Shown here piece by piece: positions 52,793-62,410 of a stretch of DNA of 64,000 nucleotides. The notes beneath the pieces were generated by a model, which had not been told where the DNA came from, did no database searches, and saw only the letters and a list, made by a program, of their open reading frames with translations. The DNA lies in assembly GCF_004000785.1 (NCBI RefSeq), contig NZ_BILX01000001.1:62001-126000 (forward strand), given 5' to 3'. Numbering within the stretch: position 1 is the first letter of the stretch; each line of letters opens with the position of its first letter. A program made the translations under genes and the position numbers. The stretch is from Paenibacillus ehimensis NBRC 15659 (GTDB lineage Bacteria > Bacillota > Bacilli > Paenibacillales > NBRC-103111).

Positions 52793-53753
52793 GGATGCAC
52801 CTCACCGTCCCGCCGCGCAGCTCCCGCATTTCCGGCCGTTCGCGGCTGCACTCCGGTCCGGCGGCAGCGCAGCGCGGCGCGAACAAGCAGCCCGGCGGCA
52901 GCGCGGCCGGATGCGGCTGGACGCCGGGAATCGGCGTGAAGCCGTTCTGCGGCAGCGCCTGCCAAAGCGCCCGGCTGTACGGATGGCGCAGCCGCGCTCC
53001 GTCGCCGGAGAAGTCGCCGGCGGGCGCCTTTTCGACCGTCGTCCCGGCATAAAAGACGGCGACGTTGTCCGCAAAGGGGAGCACCGACTCGATGTCGTGG
53101 GTTATGAGCAGCACGGCGCAGCCTTCGTCCGCCAGCTCGCGGAACCGGCTTAGCGTTTCCCGCACCGCCGCGGGGTCGAGCCCGGGCGTCGGCTCATCGG
53201 CGATGACGAGCCGCGGGCCGCCGACCGTCGCCGTCGAGACGAGCACCCGACGCGCCATGCCGCCCGACAGCTGGAATGGGTACAGCCGCTCGGTCCCGGG
53301 GGCGAGACGGTAGCGGTCGAAGATCCGGCGGACCGCAGCGATGGCGTCGCCCTCGCGGACCGAGCTCCGCACTTGGTCGCCCACCCGCATCAGCGGGTCG
53401 AGGAAGTTGACCGATTGCGGCACGAGCGCAATCTCCTTGCCCCGCAGCGCCTCCTGCCGGGCAGGGGTCAGCGGCTCGCCGTCGTACCGCAGTGTCCCGG
53501 AGACGGCCGCGTTGTCCGGCAGGATGCCGAGGATGGCGTGGGCGAGGAGGCTTTTGCCGGAGCCGCTCGATCCGACGACCGCGAGCAGCTCGCCCCGTCC
53601 GACCGTCAGCTGCAGGCTGCGGATGACCTCGACCGTGGATTGCCGCAGTCCGCGATCGTACCGCGTGAAAGCGACGGACAAATCGTCCGCTTCAAGTACC
53701 GGCATATGGCTGGGCATGGTTTCAGACGTAGATTCAGGTATCGATTCAGACAC
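52782..53753 (-). CDS. peptide/nickel-type ABC transporter ATP-binding protein (OppD/NikD-like)
   Basis: 323-aa ATPase with Walker A GSSGSGKS, signature LSGGMARRVLV, Walker B LVIADEPTPGLDP and H-loop LITHDIESV. The C-terminal oligopeptide/dipeptide transporter motif carries clustered cysteines and proline (PPGCLFAPRCAAAGPEC), as in OppD/DppD, which can hold an iron-sulfur cluster. GTG 53753 follows AGAGGAGG by 11 nt. Confidence 0.9.
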   Translation of the reverse strand: MSESIPESTSETMPSHMPVLEADDLSVAFTRYDRGLRQSTVEVIRSLQLTVGRGELLAVVGSSGSGKSLLAHAILGILPDNAAVSGTLRYDGEPLTPARQEALRGKEIALVPQSVNFLDPLMRVGDQVRSSVREGDAIAAVRRIFDRYRLAPGTERLYPFQLSGGMARRVLVSTATVGGPRLVIADEPTPGLDPAAVRETLSRFRELADEGCAVLLITHDIESVLPFADNVAVFYAGTTVEKAPAGDFSGDGARLRHPYSRALWQALPQNGFTPIPGVQPHPAALPPGCLFAPRCAAAGPECSRERPEMRELRGGTVRCIHAT

Positions 53754-53800
53754 GTTGCGCCGAGCCTCCTCTTTTTGTTCATGCGGCGGGGCCGGATGGT

Positions 53801-54676
53801 TCAGTTCTGCAGGTCCCGCGGATCGAGCAGCAGACGCAGACTTTCCCCGGCCCGATCGAACGCCCGGACGACGATCAGCAGGCTGAGGCCGGGAAAGACG
53901 GCCAGCCACCACATGCCGGTCGACAAATACCGCATCGACTCGGACAAAATAATGCCGATGGCCGGCTGGTGCGGCGACAGGCCCAGGCCGATAAACGTCA
54001 CGGCGGCTTCATGCAGAATGGCATGCGGGAACAGCAGCAGCAGGCCGACGAGCAGTTGAGGCAGCAGGTGGGGCAGCATATGCCGCACCGCCACTTGCCA
54101 CCGGGACTGCCCGAGCCGCCGCGAAATTTGCACGAATTCGGCGCTGCGCAGCTGGAGCACCTCCGCGCGGATGACCCGCGCCAAGCTTGGCCAATGCGTG
54201 AGGGCGACGCCGATCACAATGCCGCGCATGCCGCCGCCGAAGACGAAGGCGATCAGAATGAGCGTGACGAGATGCGGCACGCTCAGAAACAAGTCGATCA
54301 GCCACGCGACGATCCGGTCGGCCGCCCGTCCCATCGTCGCGGCAATGAGCCCCAGCGCCGTAGCAATCACCGTGCTGCAAGCGGCGGCGAGCAAGCCGAC
54401 CTGCACGCTTAAGGCCAGCCCTTTGAACGTGCGGGTAAACATATCCCGCCCGAGCCAGTCGGTGCCGAACGGATGCTGCAGCGAAGGCGGCAGATTGCGC
54501 CATTCGAGCCGGGTGGACAGGTTGTCCGGGCTGAGCAGCAAGCCGATAAGCCAGCTTCCCAGAATCAGCGCGGCCGCGCCGGTCGCCGCGAGCAGCGCCC
54601 GGTGCCTCCGGCCGAGCCGGGGCTGGGATCGACGTCGGGCACGCGGTATATCGTTGATCGTCCGCAACTTATTCAT
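53801..54676 (-). CDS. peptide/nickel-type ABC transporter permease (OppC/NikC-like)
   Basis: 291-aa permease of the DppC/NikC group with about six helices: a basic N-terminus, HPFGTDWLGRDMFTRTFKGL near residues 69-88, and the EAA loop region SAEFVQISRRLGQSRWQVA. ATG 54676 overlaps the end of the preceding permease gene by 4 nt, a sign of coupling. The open frame extends much further upstream but that part is out of family. Confidence 0.92.
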   Translation of the reverse strand: MNKLRTINDIPRARRRSQPRLGRRHRALLAATGAAALILGSWLIGLLLSPDNLSTRLEWRNLPPSLQHPFGTDWLGRDMFTRTFKGLALSVQVGLLAAACSTVIATALGLIAATMGRAADRIVAWLIDLFLSVPHLVTLILIAFVFGGGMRGIVIGVALTHWPSLARVIRAEVLQLRSAEFVQISRRLGQSRWQVAVRHMLPHLLPQLLVGLLLLFPHAILHEAAVTFIGLGLSPHQPAIGIILSESMRYLSTGMWWLAVFPGLSLLIVVRAFDRAGESLRLLLDPRDLQN

Positions 54677-55662
54677 AGCGCCCGACCCTCCCGGATTCGC
54701 GGATCGATCAGCCGGTAGAGCAGATCCGCGATCAGATTGCCCGTGAACACGAACAGGGTGCTGAACAGCACGATGCCGAGCAGCAGCGGAACATCGCCCC
54801 GCAGCCCCGCTTCGACGGTGGCCTGTCCGAGGCCGGGATAGGAGAATACCTGCTCGGCCAAGACCGCCCCGCCGAACAGCTCGCTGAACGCGGTGAACTG
54901 CAGCGACAGCGCGGGCAGCGCGATATTGCGCAGGCCGTGCCGCCGGAACAGCCGGAAGCCGCGCTCGCCGCGGGCCCGGGCGAATAGGACATAGTCGCTG
55001 GCCAGCACGTCGAGCAGCTTCTGCCTCGTATGCAGCGCGATGTTCGAGATGCCGACGATGCTTAAGGTCAGCGCGGGCAGGATCATATGCTGTACCCGGT
55101 CGCTCCACGTGACCTCCTGAGCCAGCACCCCCGCAGGGACGCCCAGCGCGACCGGAAACCAGCCCAGCCATACCCCGAACAGCAGAAGCAGCAGCAAGCC
55201 CATCCAGAACGCGGGCGTGGAGGCCAGCGTGTAGCAGTACCATTGGATCAGGCGGTCGATCCATGTCTCTTTCTTCATCGCGGCCAAGCTGCCTGCCGCA
55301 AAGCCGAGCAGGCCGGACAGCAGCCAGGCGGCGCTCATCAGCGCCAGCGAGCCCGCGAACCGCTCTCCGATCACCTCGGCCACCGGCCGGCGGAAAATCA
55401 TCGAGGTGCCGAGGTCGCCCTGCAGCAGGGCGGACCCCCAATTCGCGAAGCGTTCGGCCGGCGGCTTGTCGAGTCCCCAATGCTCGGCGATCTGCAGCCG
55501 CTGCTCCGGGCTCACTCGCATCATGTCGGCGCCGACGTAGGCTTGAATCGGGTCGATGGGCGAGGCGCTGACGAGCACGAAGGAAATCGCGCTGATCGCC
55601 GCCAGCAAAGTGACCAGCCGGACCGCCTTCAAGCCGAAAAACGTAAGCAAACTGCGCATCAT
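54673..55662 (-). CDS. peptide/nickel-type ABC transporter permease (OppB/NikB-like)
   Basis: 329-aa permease with the DppB/NikB N-terminus (RLVTLLAAISAISFVLVSAS), the typical long first extracytoplasmic region, ERFAGSLALMSAAWLLSGLL, and the EAA-like loop LASDYVLFARARGERGFRLF near residues 218-237. It is the first permease of the transporter, 22 nt after the binding-protein gene. Together with the OppC-like subunit it forms the membrane channel. Confidence 0.92.
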   Translation of the reverse strand: MMRSLLTFFGLKAVRLVTLLAAISAISFVLVSASPIDPIQAYVGADMMRVSPEQRLQIAEHWGLDKPPAERFANWGSALLQGDLGTSMIFRRPVAEVIGERFAGSLALMSAAWLLSGLLGFAAGSLAAMKKETWIDRLIQWYCYTLASTPAFWMGLLLLLLFGVWLGWFPVALGVPAGVLAQEVTWSDRVQHMILPALTLSIVGISNIALHTRQKLLDVLASDYVLFARARGERGFRLFRRHGLRNIALPALSLQFTAFSELFGGAVLAEQVFSYPGLGQATVEAGLRGDVPLLLGIVLFSTLFVFTGNLIADLLYRLIDPRIREGRAL

Positions 55663-55684
55663 CTCATAACCTCATTTTCCGGGC

Positions 55685-57292
55685 CTAGTTCTTCCATTTC
55701 CATTCTTCGATATTGTCCGTGACCGGCCAGCCGTGGCCGTGCGGATGAATGCGCTGCTTCCCGATATCCAGCTTGTCCTTGACCAAATACAGATGGTCGA
55801 TATTGACCAGCCAAGCCCATGGCGCGTCGCCCTGCGCGCTGACGCCGGTCGTGCCGTCCCATTGGGCTTTTTTCCAAAATTCCCAGGCGTCCTCTTCCTT
55901 CGTGGCCCGGAGCGCCTTGTCCATCCAAGCGTCGACCGCCGGATTGCTGTAGTACCCGTTGTTGTAATATTCGATGCCTCGGTATTTGCTGCTGTAAACA
56001 TTGTACATTTCGAGCGGATCGTTGCTGCCCCAGCCCATCATGACGGCGCTGGAATGCATCAGCTTCTTGATATCGTCCCAGCTTTTGCCTTCGACGCTGA
56101 CTTGAATGCCGACCGGCTTCAGCATGTCGGCTACGGCCAGCGCCAGCGATTGCCGCGTCACGTCGCCCGCAGGGTAGATGAGCGGAAACCGCGCTTTGAG
56201 CGCCCCCTTTTCGACGATGCCTTCGCCGTCGGCGTCTTTCCAGCCCGCCTCCGCGAGCAGCTTCTTCGCGCCTTCGACATCGGCGTCGGGGGTGACCGTC
56301 TGCGGATTCCACCAGGGCAGCCCGTCATTGATGGTGTAGGCCGGCGTGCCGTGTCCTTCCAGCACGCCTTGGACCAGCGCTTTGCGGTCGATTGCCGTGT
56401 TGACGGCTTTGCGGATCGCGATATCGGCCGTCACATCGTTGCCGATAGGGATGCCGTTCTTCGTGACCGACCCGGAACGGACATAAGGGAACACGATGCC
56501 GCGATTGTCCACGGTATGTACAGCTTCGACCCGCATCCCGGCAACCGGCTGCTTGCTGAAGGAGGCGGGAATGTAAGCGGCGTCCACTTTTCCGGCCTTG
56601 GCGGCGGCATAAGCGGCATCCTCGTTCACGAACAGAAACGTCAGCTTTTTGAAAAACGGCTTCGGCCCGTAATAATCGGGATTCGCCTCGACGATCACCT
56701 GCTGGCCCCGGTCCCATTGCACAAGCTTGTACGGCCCGGACCCGACAGGCTTTTGGGCATAGTCTTTGCCGTGGGCATGCTTCGGTACGATACCGGTCTG
56801 CACGAGCAGCGTCAGGAAGGTCGATTGCGGCTCTTTGAGCGTAAACTTGACCGTGGCGTCGTCCGGGGCTTCGACGCTTTTCATATTTGTGAGATCGATA
56901 ATGGAGCCGTTTTGGGACGCCGTTTCGAACGTATACTGCACGTCGGCGGCCGTGACCGGCTTCCCGTCGGAAAACTTGGCGTCGTTTCGCAGCTTGACGG
57001 TCCATGCCGTCCCGTCGCCGCTTACCTCGTAGCCGGTGGCCAGATCGTTGACAATTTTCATTTCGGCATTCCGCTTCAGCAGCGTGCTTTGAAACAGCGG
57101 CGAGCCGTACCGTCCCCAGCCGGTGGTCGGGTCGAAGCCGGCCTCCGGCTCGGAGCCGACGGCCAGGATCAGCTCGTCCTTGGCAGCGGCAATCGGGGGT
57201 TCTTCCTTCTTAGCTGCCGGGGTGCATCCGGTTACAATAAGGCTAAGGATAAGTCCCCATACGAGTACCCTGAGTATTGCGGGCTTGTTCAC
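55685..57292 (-). CDS. peptide/nickel-type ABC transporter substrate-binding lipoprotein
   Basis: 535-aa family-5 binding protein. Lipoprotein signal with lipobox VTGC (Cys23), then the SBP_bac_5 pattern AVGSEPEAGFDPTTGWGRYG and FSDGKPVTAADVQYTF, PVGSGPYKLVQWDRGQQVIV, ending IEEWKWKN. The sequence is close to NikA/CntA-type binders for nickel or nickel-chelator complexes, but a peptide or other metallophore ligand is equally possible. GTG 57292 follows GGAGTGAGAG. It is the first gene of the operon; a palindromic operator lies just downstream of its -10 box. Confidence 0.9.
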   Translation of the reverse strand: MNKPAILRVLVWGLILSLIVTGCTPAAKKEEPPIAAAKDELILAVGSEPEAGFDPTTGWGRYGSPLFQSTLLKRNAEMKIVNDLATGYEVSGDGTAWTVKLRNDAKFSDGKPVTAADVQYTFETASQNGSIIDLTNMKSVEAPDDATVKFTLKEPQSTFLTLLVQTGIVPKHAHGKDYAQKPVGSGPYKLVQWDRGQQVIVEANPDYYGPKPFFKKLTFLFVNEDAAYAAAKAGKVDAAYIPASFSKQPVAGMRVEAVHTVDNRGIVFPYVRSGSVTKNGIPIGNDVTADIAIRKAVNTAIDRKALVQGVLEGHGTPAYTINDGLPWWNPQTVTPDADVEGAKKLLAEAGWKDADGEGIVEKGALKARFPLIYPAGDVTRQSLALAVADMLKPVGIQVSVEGKSWDDIKKLMHSSAVMMGWGSNDPLEMYNVYSSKYRGIEYYNNGYYSNPAVDAWMDKALRATKEEDAWEFWKKAQWDGTTGVSAQGDAPWAWLVNIDHLYLVKDKLDIGKQRIHPHGHGWPVTDNIEEWKWKN

Positions 57293-57335
57293 GCTCTCTC
57301 ACTCCAAATCCGTAGTTATCTTATCGTCTTTCTCT

Positions 57336-57362
57336 ATCGTGTTACGATTTAACGATATTGTA
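57336..57362 (-). promoter_or_regulatory. promoter and operator of the peptide/nickel transporter operon
   Basis: Minus strand: TACAAT -10 (57362-57357) with a weak GTGACT -35 17 nt upstream. Directly after it lies ATCGTAACACGAT (57348-57336), an inverted repeat ATCGT-AAC-ACGAT preceded by another ATCGTTAA. Zinc-uptake (Zur) boxes have a related but longer ATCGTAAT...ATTACGAT form, so a metal regulator is plausible but not proven. Confidence 0.5.
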
Positions 57363-57604
57363 GCACATGCTATAAGGGGAGTCACTACAAACGGACAAAA
57401 AAGTCGGCTGAACCGGGCACTGCGGCAAGTTTTGCGTAGCGGTTGCAACGTTCGCCGCAGCTGGAAGAAAAGGCCGCATGGTGCCCCCAATCAGGGAAAT
57501 GCATTCTTTTTTAGAGGTACATCAAGCGCTCGTCCGGTTTAGAACAGCCTAAGAAATGAAAAACTAAAGCCGGAAGCTCGCATGAAAAAAAATGCAATTC
57601 CCCG

Positions 57605-57634
57605 TTGACATAGGGTAGGGGGGTATAGTAATAT
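57605..57634 (+). promoter_or_regulatory. csoR-copZ promoter with CsoR operator
   Basis: TTGACA (57605-57610) and TAATAT (57629-57634) enclose TAGGGTAGGGGGGTATA (57611-57627), a G-rich CsoR-type site in the 18-nt spacer. Apo-CsoR would occlude the promoter; copper would release it. Confidence 0.8.
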
Positions 57635-57656
57635 AAAGCCAAGAGGAGGGAACACA

Positions 57657-57980
57657 ATGGAAAATATCACGGAGGCGGAACATTGCTGCTCCACGGACAG
57701 CGAGAGAAAAAGCCATCATTCCGATAAAGTCAAAGCCAACCTGATCACCCGGTTGAACCGCATCGAAGGCCAGATCCGGGGCGTGAAGGGCTTGATCGAG
57801 AAAGATACGTATTGCGACGACGTGCTCAATCAAATCGCGGCGATCCAGTCGGCGCTGAACGGCGTCGGCAAGCTGCTGCTGGAAGGCCATATGAAGTCCT
57901 GTGTCATCGAGCGCATCCAGGCCGGCGAGCACGAAGTCGTCGATGAGCTGCTTACCACCATCCAAAAATTAATGAAATAA
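57657..57980 (+). CDS. csoR: copper-sensing repressor CsoR
   Basis: 107-aa DUF156 repressor. The Cu(I)-site residues are Cys53, His78 and Cys82 (spacing 25 and 4, identical to the first-described CsoR Cys36-His61-Cys65) in DTYCDDVL and EGHMKSC. Residues about 25-45 form the DNA-contact helix (ANLITRLNRIEGQIRGVKGL). An N-terminal His/Cys cluster (EHCCSTDSERKSHH) is an extra. ATG 57657 follows AAGAGGAGGG. It autoregulates and controls copZ and probably copA. Confidence 0.95.
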   Translation: MENITEAEHCCSTDSERKSHHSDKVKANLITRLNRIEGQIRGVKGLIEKDTYCDDVLNQIAAIQSALNGVGKLLLEGHMKSCVIERIQAGEHEVVDELLTTIQKLMK

Positions 57981-57993
57981 GGAGAGATTACAC

Positions 57994-58194
57994 ATGCAAA
58001 CCATCACGTTGAAAGTCGAAGGAATGTCCTGCAATCATTGCGTCAACTCCATTGAAGGGGCTTTGAAAAACATCGGCGCGACCGGCAAGGTCGACTTGGC
58101 CGCGAAATCCGTTCAAGTGACGTACGAAGAGTCGAAAACGAATCCGGATGCGATCAAAGCCGCGATTGAAGACCAAGGCTACGACGTGGTTTAA
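57994..58194 (+). CDS. copZ: copper chaperone CopZ
   Basis: 66-aa HMA-domain metallochaperone that carries Cu(I) to CopA and CsoR. The metal loop is GMSCNHC (Cys13, Cys16). It is separated from csoR by 13 nt and shares its promoter. ATG 57994 follows AAGGAGAGATTAC. Standard length for the family. Confidence 0.95.
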   Translation: MQTITLKVEGMSCNHCVNSIEGALKNIGATGKVDLAAKSVQVTYEESKTNPDAIKAAIEDQGYDVV

Positions 58195-58221
58195 TCCGCG
58201 ATTCACCGGTTTTGCCGAGGC

Positions 58222-58247
58222 GCGGCTCCGGCCGCTCCCTTTTTTTG
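58222..58247 (+). terminator. terminator after copZ
   Basis: GCGGC-TCCG-GCCGC stem followed by CTCCC and seven to eight T. It ends the csoR-copZ unit before the copA promoter region. Confidence 0.8.
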
Positions 58248-58251
58248 ATTA

Positions 58252-58276
58252 AAATATACCCCATATGGGTATATTT
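58252..58276 (+). promoter_or_regulatory. CsoR-type operator upstream of copA
   Basis: AAATATACCC-C-ATATGGGTATATTT at 58252-58276 is an almost perfect palindrome with TACCC/GGGTA arms, the hallmark of CsoR boxes. It is located about 19 nt before the copA ATG, so copA has its own copper-controlled transcription. Confidence 0.85.
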
Positions 58277-58294
58277 GAGGAGAGGTGCACAGCT

Positions 58295-60538
58295 ATGGAA
58301 CAACAATTGGAACAACAACAGCGGCCGGAACAGCAGCAAGCCTCGCTTGCCATCACGGGCATGACCTGCGCAGCTTGTGCGAACCGGATTGAAAAGGGCT
58401 TGAACAAGCTGCCTGGCGTCGACAAAGCGACCGTAAATTTCGCGCTCGAGACGGCCCACGTGGAATACTCCGGGCAAGCGGTATCGGTGGAGGATATGAT
58501 CCGGAAAGTCGAGCAGCTCGGCTACAAAGCGGGGCTGAAGGAGGAGCGGAAGGACGAGGGGGACCACCGGCAAAAAGAAATTGCCGCGCACCGCACGAAG
58601 CTGATCTTCTCCGCCATTCTTTCGTTCCCGCTGCTGTGGGCGATGGTCAGCCATTTTTCGTTCACTTCATGGATTTATTTGCCGGATCTACTGATGAATC
58701 CGTGGGTTCAGCTCGCGCTGGCGACGCCGGTGCAGTTTATCGTCGGATGGCCGTTTTATACGGGAGCTTACAAGGCGCTGCGCAACAAGAGCGCGAACAT
58801 GGACGTGCTCGTCGCGCTCGGCACGTCGGCGGCTTATTTTTACAGCTTGTACCTGACGCTGGAGTGGGCTGCGGCCGGCTCCCCGTCGCACCATGGCATG
58901 CCGTCCATGTATTACGAGACAAGCGCCGTGCTGATCACGTTGATCGTGATGGGCAAATGGTTCGAGGCGCTGGCGAAGGGACGCTCCTCGGAAGCGATCA
59001 AGAAGCTGATGGGCCTGCAGGCCAAAACGGCGCTGGTCGTCCGCGACGGAGTCGAGCTGAGCGTGCCGGTGGAGGAAGTGGTGGTCGGAGACGTCGTGCT
59101 GGTGAAGCCGGGCGAGAAAATTCCGGTTGACGGCATCGTTCTCGACGGCATGTCGGCGGTCGACGAATCGATGCTGACCGGCGAAAGCATCCCGGTCGAG
59201 AAAAAGGCGGGTGACGCCGTCATCGGCGCCACCGTCAACCGCAACGGCAGCCTGCGGATCGAAGCGACCAAGGTCGGCAAAGAAACGGCGCTGGCGCAAA
59301 TTATCCGGGTCGTCGAAGACGCGCAGGGCTCGAAGGCGCCGATTCAGCGGGTCGCCGACCGGATCTCCGGCATTTTCGTGCCGATCGTCGTCGGGATTGC
59401 GGTGCTTACGTTCTTGATCTGGTACTTTGCGGTCGTTCCTGGCGAATTCGCCAATGCGCTGGAAAAAGCGATTGCCGTCCTTGTTATAGCATGTCCTTGC
59501 GCCTTGGGGCTGGCGACGCCGACCTCCATCATGGCCGGATCGGGCCGTGCGGCGGAGTTCGGGATTTTGTTCAAAGGCGGAGAGCATCTGGAATCGATGC
59601 ACCGGATCGATACGATCGTGCTGGATAAAACCGGCACCGTCACGAAAGGGAAGCCGGAGCTGACCGATGTGAGCATCGAAGCTGCGGATGAGGCGACGGT
59701 TTTGCGCTTGGTCGCTTCCGCCGAGAAGCAATCCGAGCATCCGCTCGCGGAAGCGATTGTGGAAGGCATCCGCTCGCGAGGCATCCCGTTCTCCGAAGCG
59801 GAACGGTTCGAGGCGATTCCGGGCTACGGCATCGCCGCCATCGTCGAAGGCCGTGAGGTGCTGGTCGGCACACGCAAGCTGATGCGGCGCGAAGGGATTG
59901 AAATCGCGCAGGCTGAGGGTGCCATGGAACGGCTCGAATCGGAAGGCAAGACCGCGATGCTGATCGCCGTGGACCGGCAGTATGCCGGCCTGGTCGCGGT
60001 AGCGGACGCGGTTAAGGAAACATCCCAGGAAGCGATCGCCCGCTTGAAGCGGGATGGCATCGAGGTCATCATGATCACCGGCGACAACCGCCGGACGGCG
60101 GAGGCGATCGCCCGCCAAGTGGGCATCGACCGCGTGCTGGCCGAGGTGCTGCCGGAAGGGAAGGCCGCCGAGGTGAAGAAGCTGCAGGCGGAGGGGCGCA
60201 AGGTCGCCATGGTCGGCGACGGCATCAACGATGCGCCGGCGCTCGCGACGGCCGACGTCGGCATCGCCGTAGGCACGGGGACGGACATCGCCATCGAAGC
60301 GGCCGACGTGACGCTTATGCAGGGCGATCTCATCCGCTTGCCGGACGCCGCGGCGATGAGCCGGAAGACGATGGCCAATATCAAGCAAAACCTGTTCTGG
60401 GCGCTGGCGTACAATACGCTTGGCATTCCGATCGCCGCGCTGGGCTTCCTTGCCCCGTGGGTGGCGGGAGCCGCGATGGCGCTGAGCTCGGTATCGGTTG
60501 TGCTCAATGCGCTCCGATTGCAGAAGGTGAAGCTCTAA
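58295..60538 (+). CDS. copA: Cu+-exporting P-type ATPase CopA
   Basis: 747-aa P1B-type ATPase. One N-terminal HMA domain (GMTCAAC, Cys25/Cys28); most bacillar CopA have two. Eight membrane helices, the CPC ion site Cys400-Pro-Cys402, phosphorylation motif DKTGT (Asp444), SEHPL and [10 protein letters not shown]. The N-terminus before the HMA is glutamine-rich ([14 protein letters not shown]). ATG 58295 follows GGAGAGG; an earlier in-frame start at 58265 lies inside the operator. Confidence 0.96.
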   Translation: MEQQLEQQQRPEQQQASLAITGMTCAACANRIEKGLNKLPGVDKATVNFALETAHVEYSGQAVSVEDMIRKVEQLGYKAGLKEERKDEGDHRQKEIAAHRTKLIFSAILSFPLLWAMVSHFSFTSWIYLPDLLMNPWVQLALATPVQFIVGWPFYTGAYKALRNKSANMDVLVALGTSAAYFYSLYLTLEWAAAGSPSHHGMPSMYYETSAVLITLIVMGKWFEALAKGRSSEAIKKLMGLQAKTALVVRDGVELSVPVEEVVVGDVVLVKPGEKIPVDGIVLDGMSAVDESMLTGESIPVEKKAGDAVIGATVNRNGSLRIEATKVGKETALAQIIRVVEDAQGSKAPIQRVADRISGIFVPIVVGIAVLTFLIWYFAVVPGEFANALEKAIAVLVIACPCALGLATPTSIMAGSGRAAEFGILFKGGEHLESMHRIDTIVLDKTGTVTKGKPELTDVSIEAADEATVLRLVASAEKQSEHPLAEAIVEGIRSRGIPFSEAERFEAIPGYGIAAIVEGREVLVGTRKLMRREGIEIAQAEGAMERLESEGKTAMLIAVDRQYAGLVAVADAVKETSQEAIARLKRDGIEVIMITGDNRRTAEAIARQVGIDRVLAEVLPEGKAAEVKKLQAEGRKVAMVGDGINDAPALATADVGIAVGTGTDIAIEAADVTLMQGDLIRLPDAAAMSRKTMANIKQNLFWALAYNTLGIPIAALGFLAPWVAGAAMALSSVSVVLNALRLQKVKL

Positions 60539-60546
60539 GCGGAGCG

Positions 60547-60583
60547 GAAGGCGGGTGCCCGGTTGCCGGGCGCCCTTCTTTCG
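60547..60583 (+). terminator. terminator after copA
   Basis: GAAGG...CCCGG-TT-GCCGGGCGCCCTTC hairpin followed by TTTCGG. Confidence 0.8.
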
Positions 60584-60622
60584 GTGAATAAGGCAGAATC
60601 GGAAAGGAGCGGCAATACCGCG

Positions 60623-61321
60623 GTGAACAAGACGATTCTTGTAGTCGACGACGAAGCGAAAATCAGGGATGTCGTGACGTCCTACCTGCAAAAGGACGGG
60701 TACCGCACGCTGGAGTCCGCCGGCGGCTCGGAAGCGTTGGACGTGCTGGAGCGGGAGGCGGTCGACCTTGTCATCCTCGACCTGATGCTGCCTGACATGT
60801 CCGGCGAGGAGGTATGCCGGCGCATCCGGCAACGATCCTCGCTGCCGGTCCTGATGCTGACGGCCAAAGTATCCGAGAACGACCGGGTGACCGGGCTGTC
60901 CATCGGCGCCGACGACTACGTGCTGAAGCCGTTCAGTCCGCGCGAGGTAGCCGCCCGGGTCCGGGCGATTCTGCGCCGCACGCGGGACGACGCTTTGCTG
61001 GCGGACCGGATGGCGTTCGGCGGCGGCGAGCTGGTTATTCTAACGTTCAAGCGCGAAGTCTACAAGCAGGGCGAACCGGTTAGTTTGACGCCAAACGAAT
61101 ACAAGCTGCTGCTTGCGCTTGCCCGCCATCCGGAGCGCTGCTTCACGAGGGACGAGCTGATCGAGAAGGTGCTCGGCTTTGATTTCGAAGGCGACGAGCG
61201 CACGATCGATCAGCATATCAAAAACCTGCGGCAGAAAATCGAGCCGGTTCCGAAAGAGCCGCGGTATATCGTAACGGTGTACGGGGCGGGCTACCGGTTT
61301 GCCGGAGGAGCTTGGCCGTGA
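60623..61321 (+). CDS. OmpR-family response regulator, likely copper-stress
   Basis: 232-aa regulator: receiver domain with phosphoacceptor Asp53 (LVILDLMLPDMSG) and Lys in DDYVLKPFSP, then an OmpR/PhoB winged helix (LTPNEYKLLLALARHPERCF, DERTIDQHIKNLRQKI, YGAGYRF). GTG 60623 is preceded by AAAGGAGCGG. Its stop overlaps the histidine-kinase start (GTGA). It sits between copA and a His-rich lipoprotein whose promoter has an 11-bp direct repeat, so it probably activates that gene. Confidence 0.9.
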   Translation: MNKTILVVDDEAKIRDVVTSYLQKDGYRTLESAGGSEALDVLEREAVDLVILDLMLPDMSGEEVCRRIRQRSSLPVLMLTAKVSENDRVTGLSIGADDYVLKPFSPREVAARVRAILRRTRDDALLADRMAFGGGELVILTFKREVYKQGEPVSLTPNEYKLLLALARHPERCFTRDELIEKVLGFDFEGDERTIDQHIKNLRQKIEPVPKEPRYIVTVYGAGYRFAGGAWP

Positions 61322-62388
61322 GAGGACTGTATGCCAAATTTGCGCTCGTGTTTATCGGATTGGCGTGCGGGATTCTGATCATGGCGCTCACGGTGCTGCT
61401 CGTGCAGGCACACCGCCATTTTATGATGTACCAGCAGCAGACGGCGGCTACCGCGGATATGATGGCGTTCAACGCGCATCTGGAGCAGGCGCTTGTGCAG
61501 TCGGTCGTCTGGATTGCCGCCGGAGGCATCGTCCTGGCGGCCTTGGCCGGCTTGTACGCGGCGAAGCGGATGGCTGCGCCGCTGATGGCGATGAAAGCGA
61601 TGGCGGTCCGGATGGCGGGGGGCGAGCTGGGGGCCCGTACGGAGGTTCGAGGGAACGACGAGCTGGCCGATTTGGCGCAAGCGATTAACGCGCTGGCTGC
61701 GCAGCTGGAGAAGCAGGAGCATCTGCGGAAGACGATGACCGCCGACGTCGCCCATGAGCTCCGCACCCCGCTGGCCACCTTGAAGAGCCATATGGAAGCG
61801 ATGATGGACGGCGTCTGGGAGCCGACGCAGGTTCGGCTCGCGGCCTGTCACGAGGAGGTCGAGCGGCTGAGTCATCTGGTCGGCGACTTGGAGCAGCTGA
61901 CGCAGATGGACTCGCCTCATTTTCGGCTTCGCCTGCAGACGGAAGACTTGGCGGCCGTCGCCGCGCAGAGCGTGGAGACCGTCAAAGCCGCGTTCGCGCA
62001 AAAAAAGGTCGCCCTCCGGCTCGCCGCCCCGGCACAACCGGTGCTTGTCCAAGCGGACCGCAGGCGGATCGGGCAAATATTGGCCAATGTGCTGAGCAAC
62101 GCCTGGAAATACACGCCCTCCGGGGGACAAGTCGAGGTGAAGGTGGAGCAGGATGACGGCGAGGCCCGGGTCGTCGTCGCGGACACCGGGATCGGGATTC
62201 CTGCCGGGGAGCTGCCTTATGTGTTCGAGCGGTTCTACCGCACGGATAAATCGCGGAACCGCAGCACGGGGGGAAGCGGCATCGGGCTGACCATCGCCCG
62301 GAGACTGGCCGAAGCGCACGGCGGACGCATGGAAATCGAAAGCGAGGCCGGCCGGGGGACGACGGTGCGGATTTGTTTTCCGGGGTAA
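61318..62388 (+). CDS. sensor histidine kinase, partner of the response regulator
   Basis: 356-aa kinase. TM1 is at about residues 8-28, a short extracytoplasmic loop rich in His, Gln and Met (AHRHFMMYQQQTAATADMMA) follows, and TM2 is at 62-80. Then HAMP, the dimerisation helix with His146 (VAHELRTPLATLKSH) and the ATPase with N-box ILANVLSNAWKYTP, G1 DTGIGIP and G2 GGSGIGLTIAR. Small His/Met-rich loops are typical of Cu/Ag sensors, but the ligand is inferred. GTG 61318 overlaps the regulator stop. Confidence 0.9.
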   Translation: MRGLYAKFALVFIGLACGILIMALTVLLVQAHRHFMMYQQQTAATADMMAFNAHLEQALVQSVVWIAAGGIVLAALAGLYAAKRMAAPLMAMKAMAVRMAGGELGARTEVRGNDELADLAQAINALAAQLEKQEHLRKTMTADVAHELRTPLATLKSHMEAMMDGVWEPTQVRLAACHEEVERLSHLVGDLEQLTQMDSPHFRLRLQTEDLAAVAAQSVETVKAAFAQKKVALRLAAPAQPVLVQADRRRIGQILANVLSNAWKYTPSGGQVEVKVEQDDGEARVVVADTGIGIPAGELPYVFERFYRTDKSRNRSTGGSGIGLTIARRLAEAHGGRMEIESEAGRGTTVRICFPG

Positions 62389-62410
62389 AGCGCGGCGGCA
62401 GGGTGATTTT

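Noticed and set aside
55733-57352. A 539-codon plus-strand frame opposite the nickel/peptide binding-protein gene
   Set aside because: The minus-strand gene has a lipobox and family motifs, while this frame has none.
58688-60832. A 714-codon minus-strand frame opposite copA
   Set aside because: Shadow of copA; no start context and a low-complexity Arg/His-rich translation.
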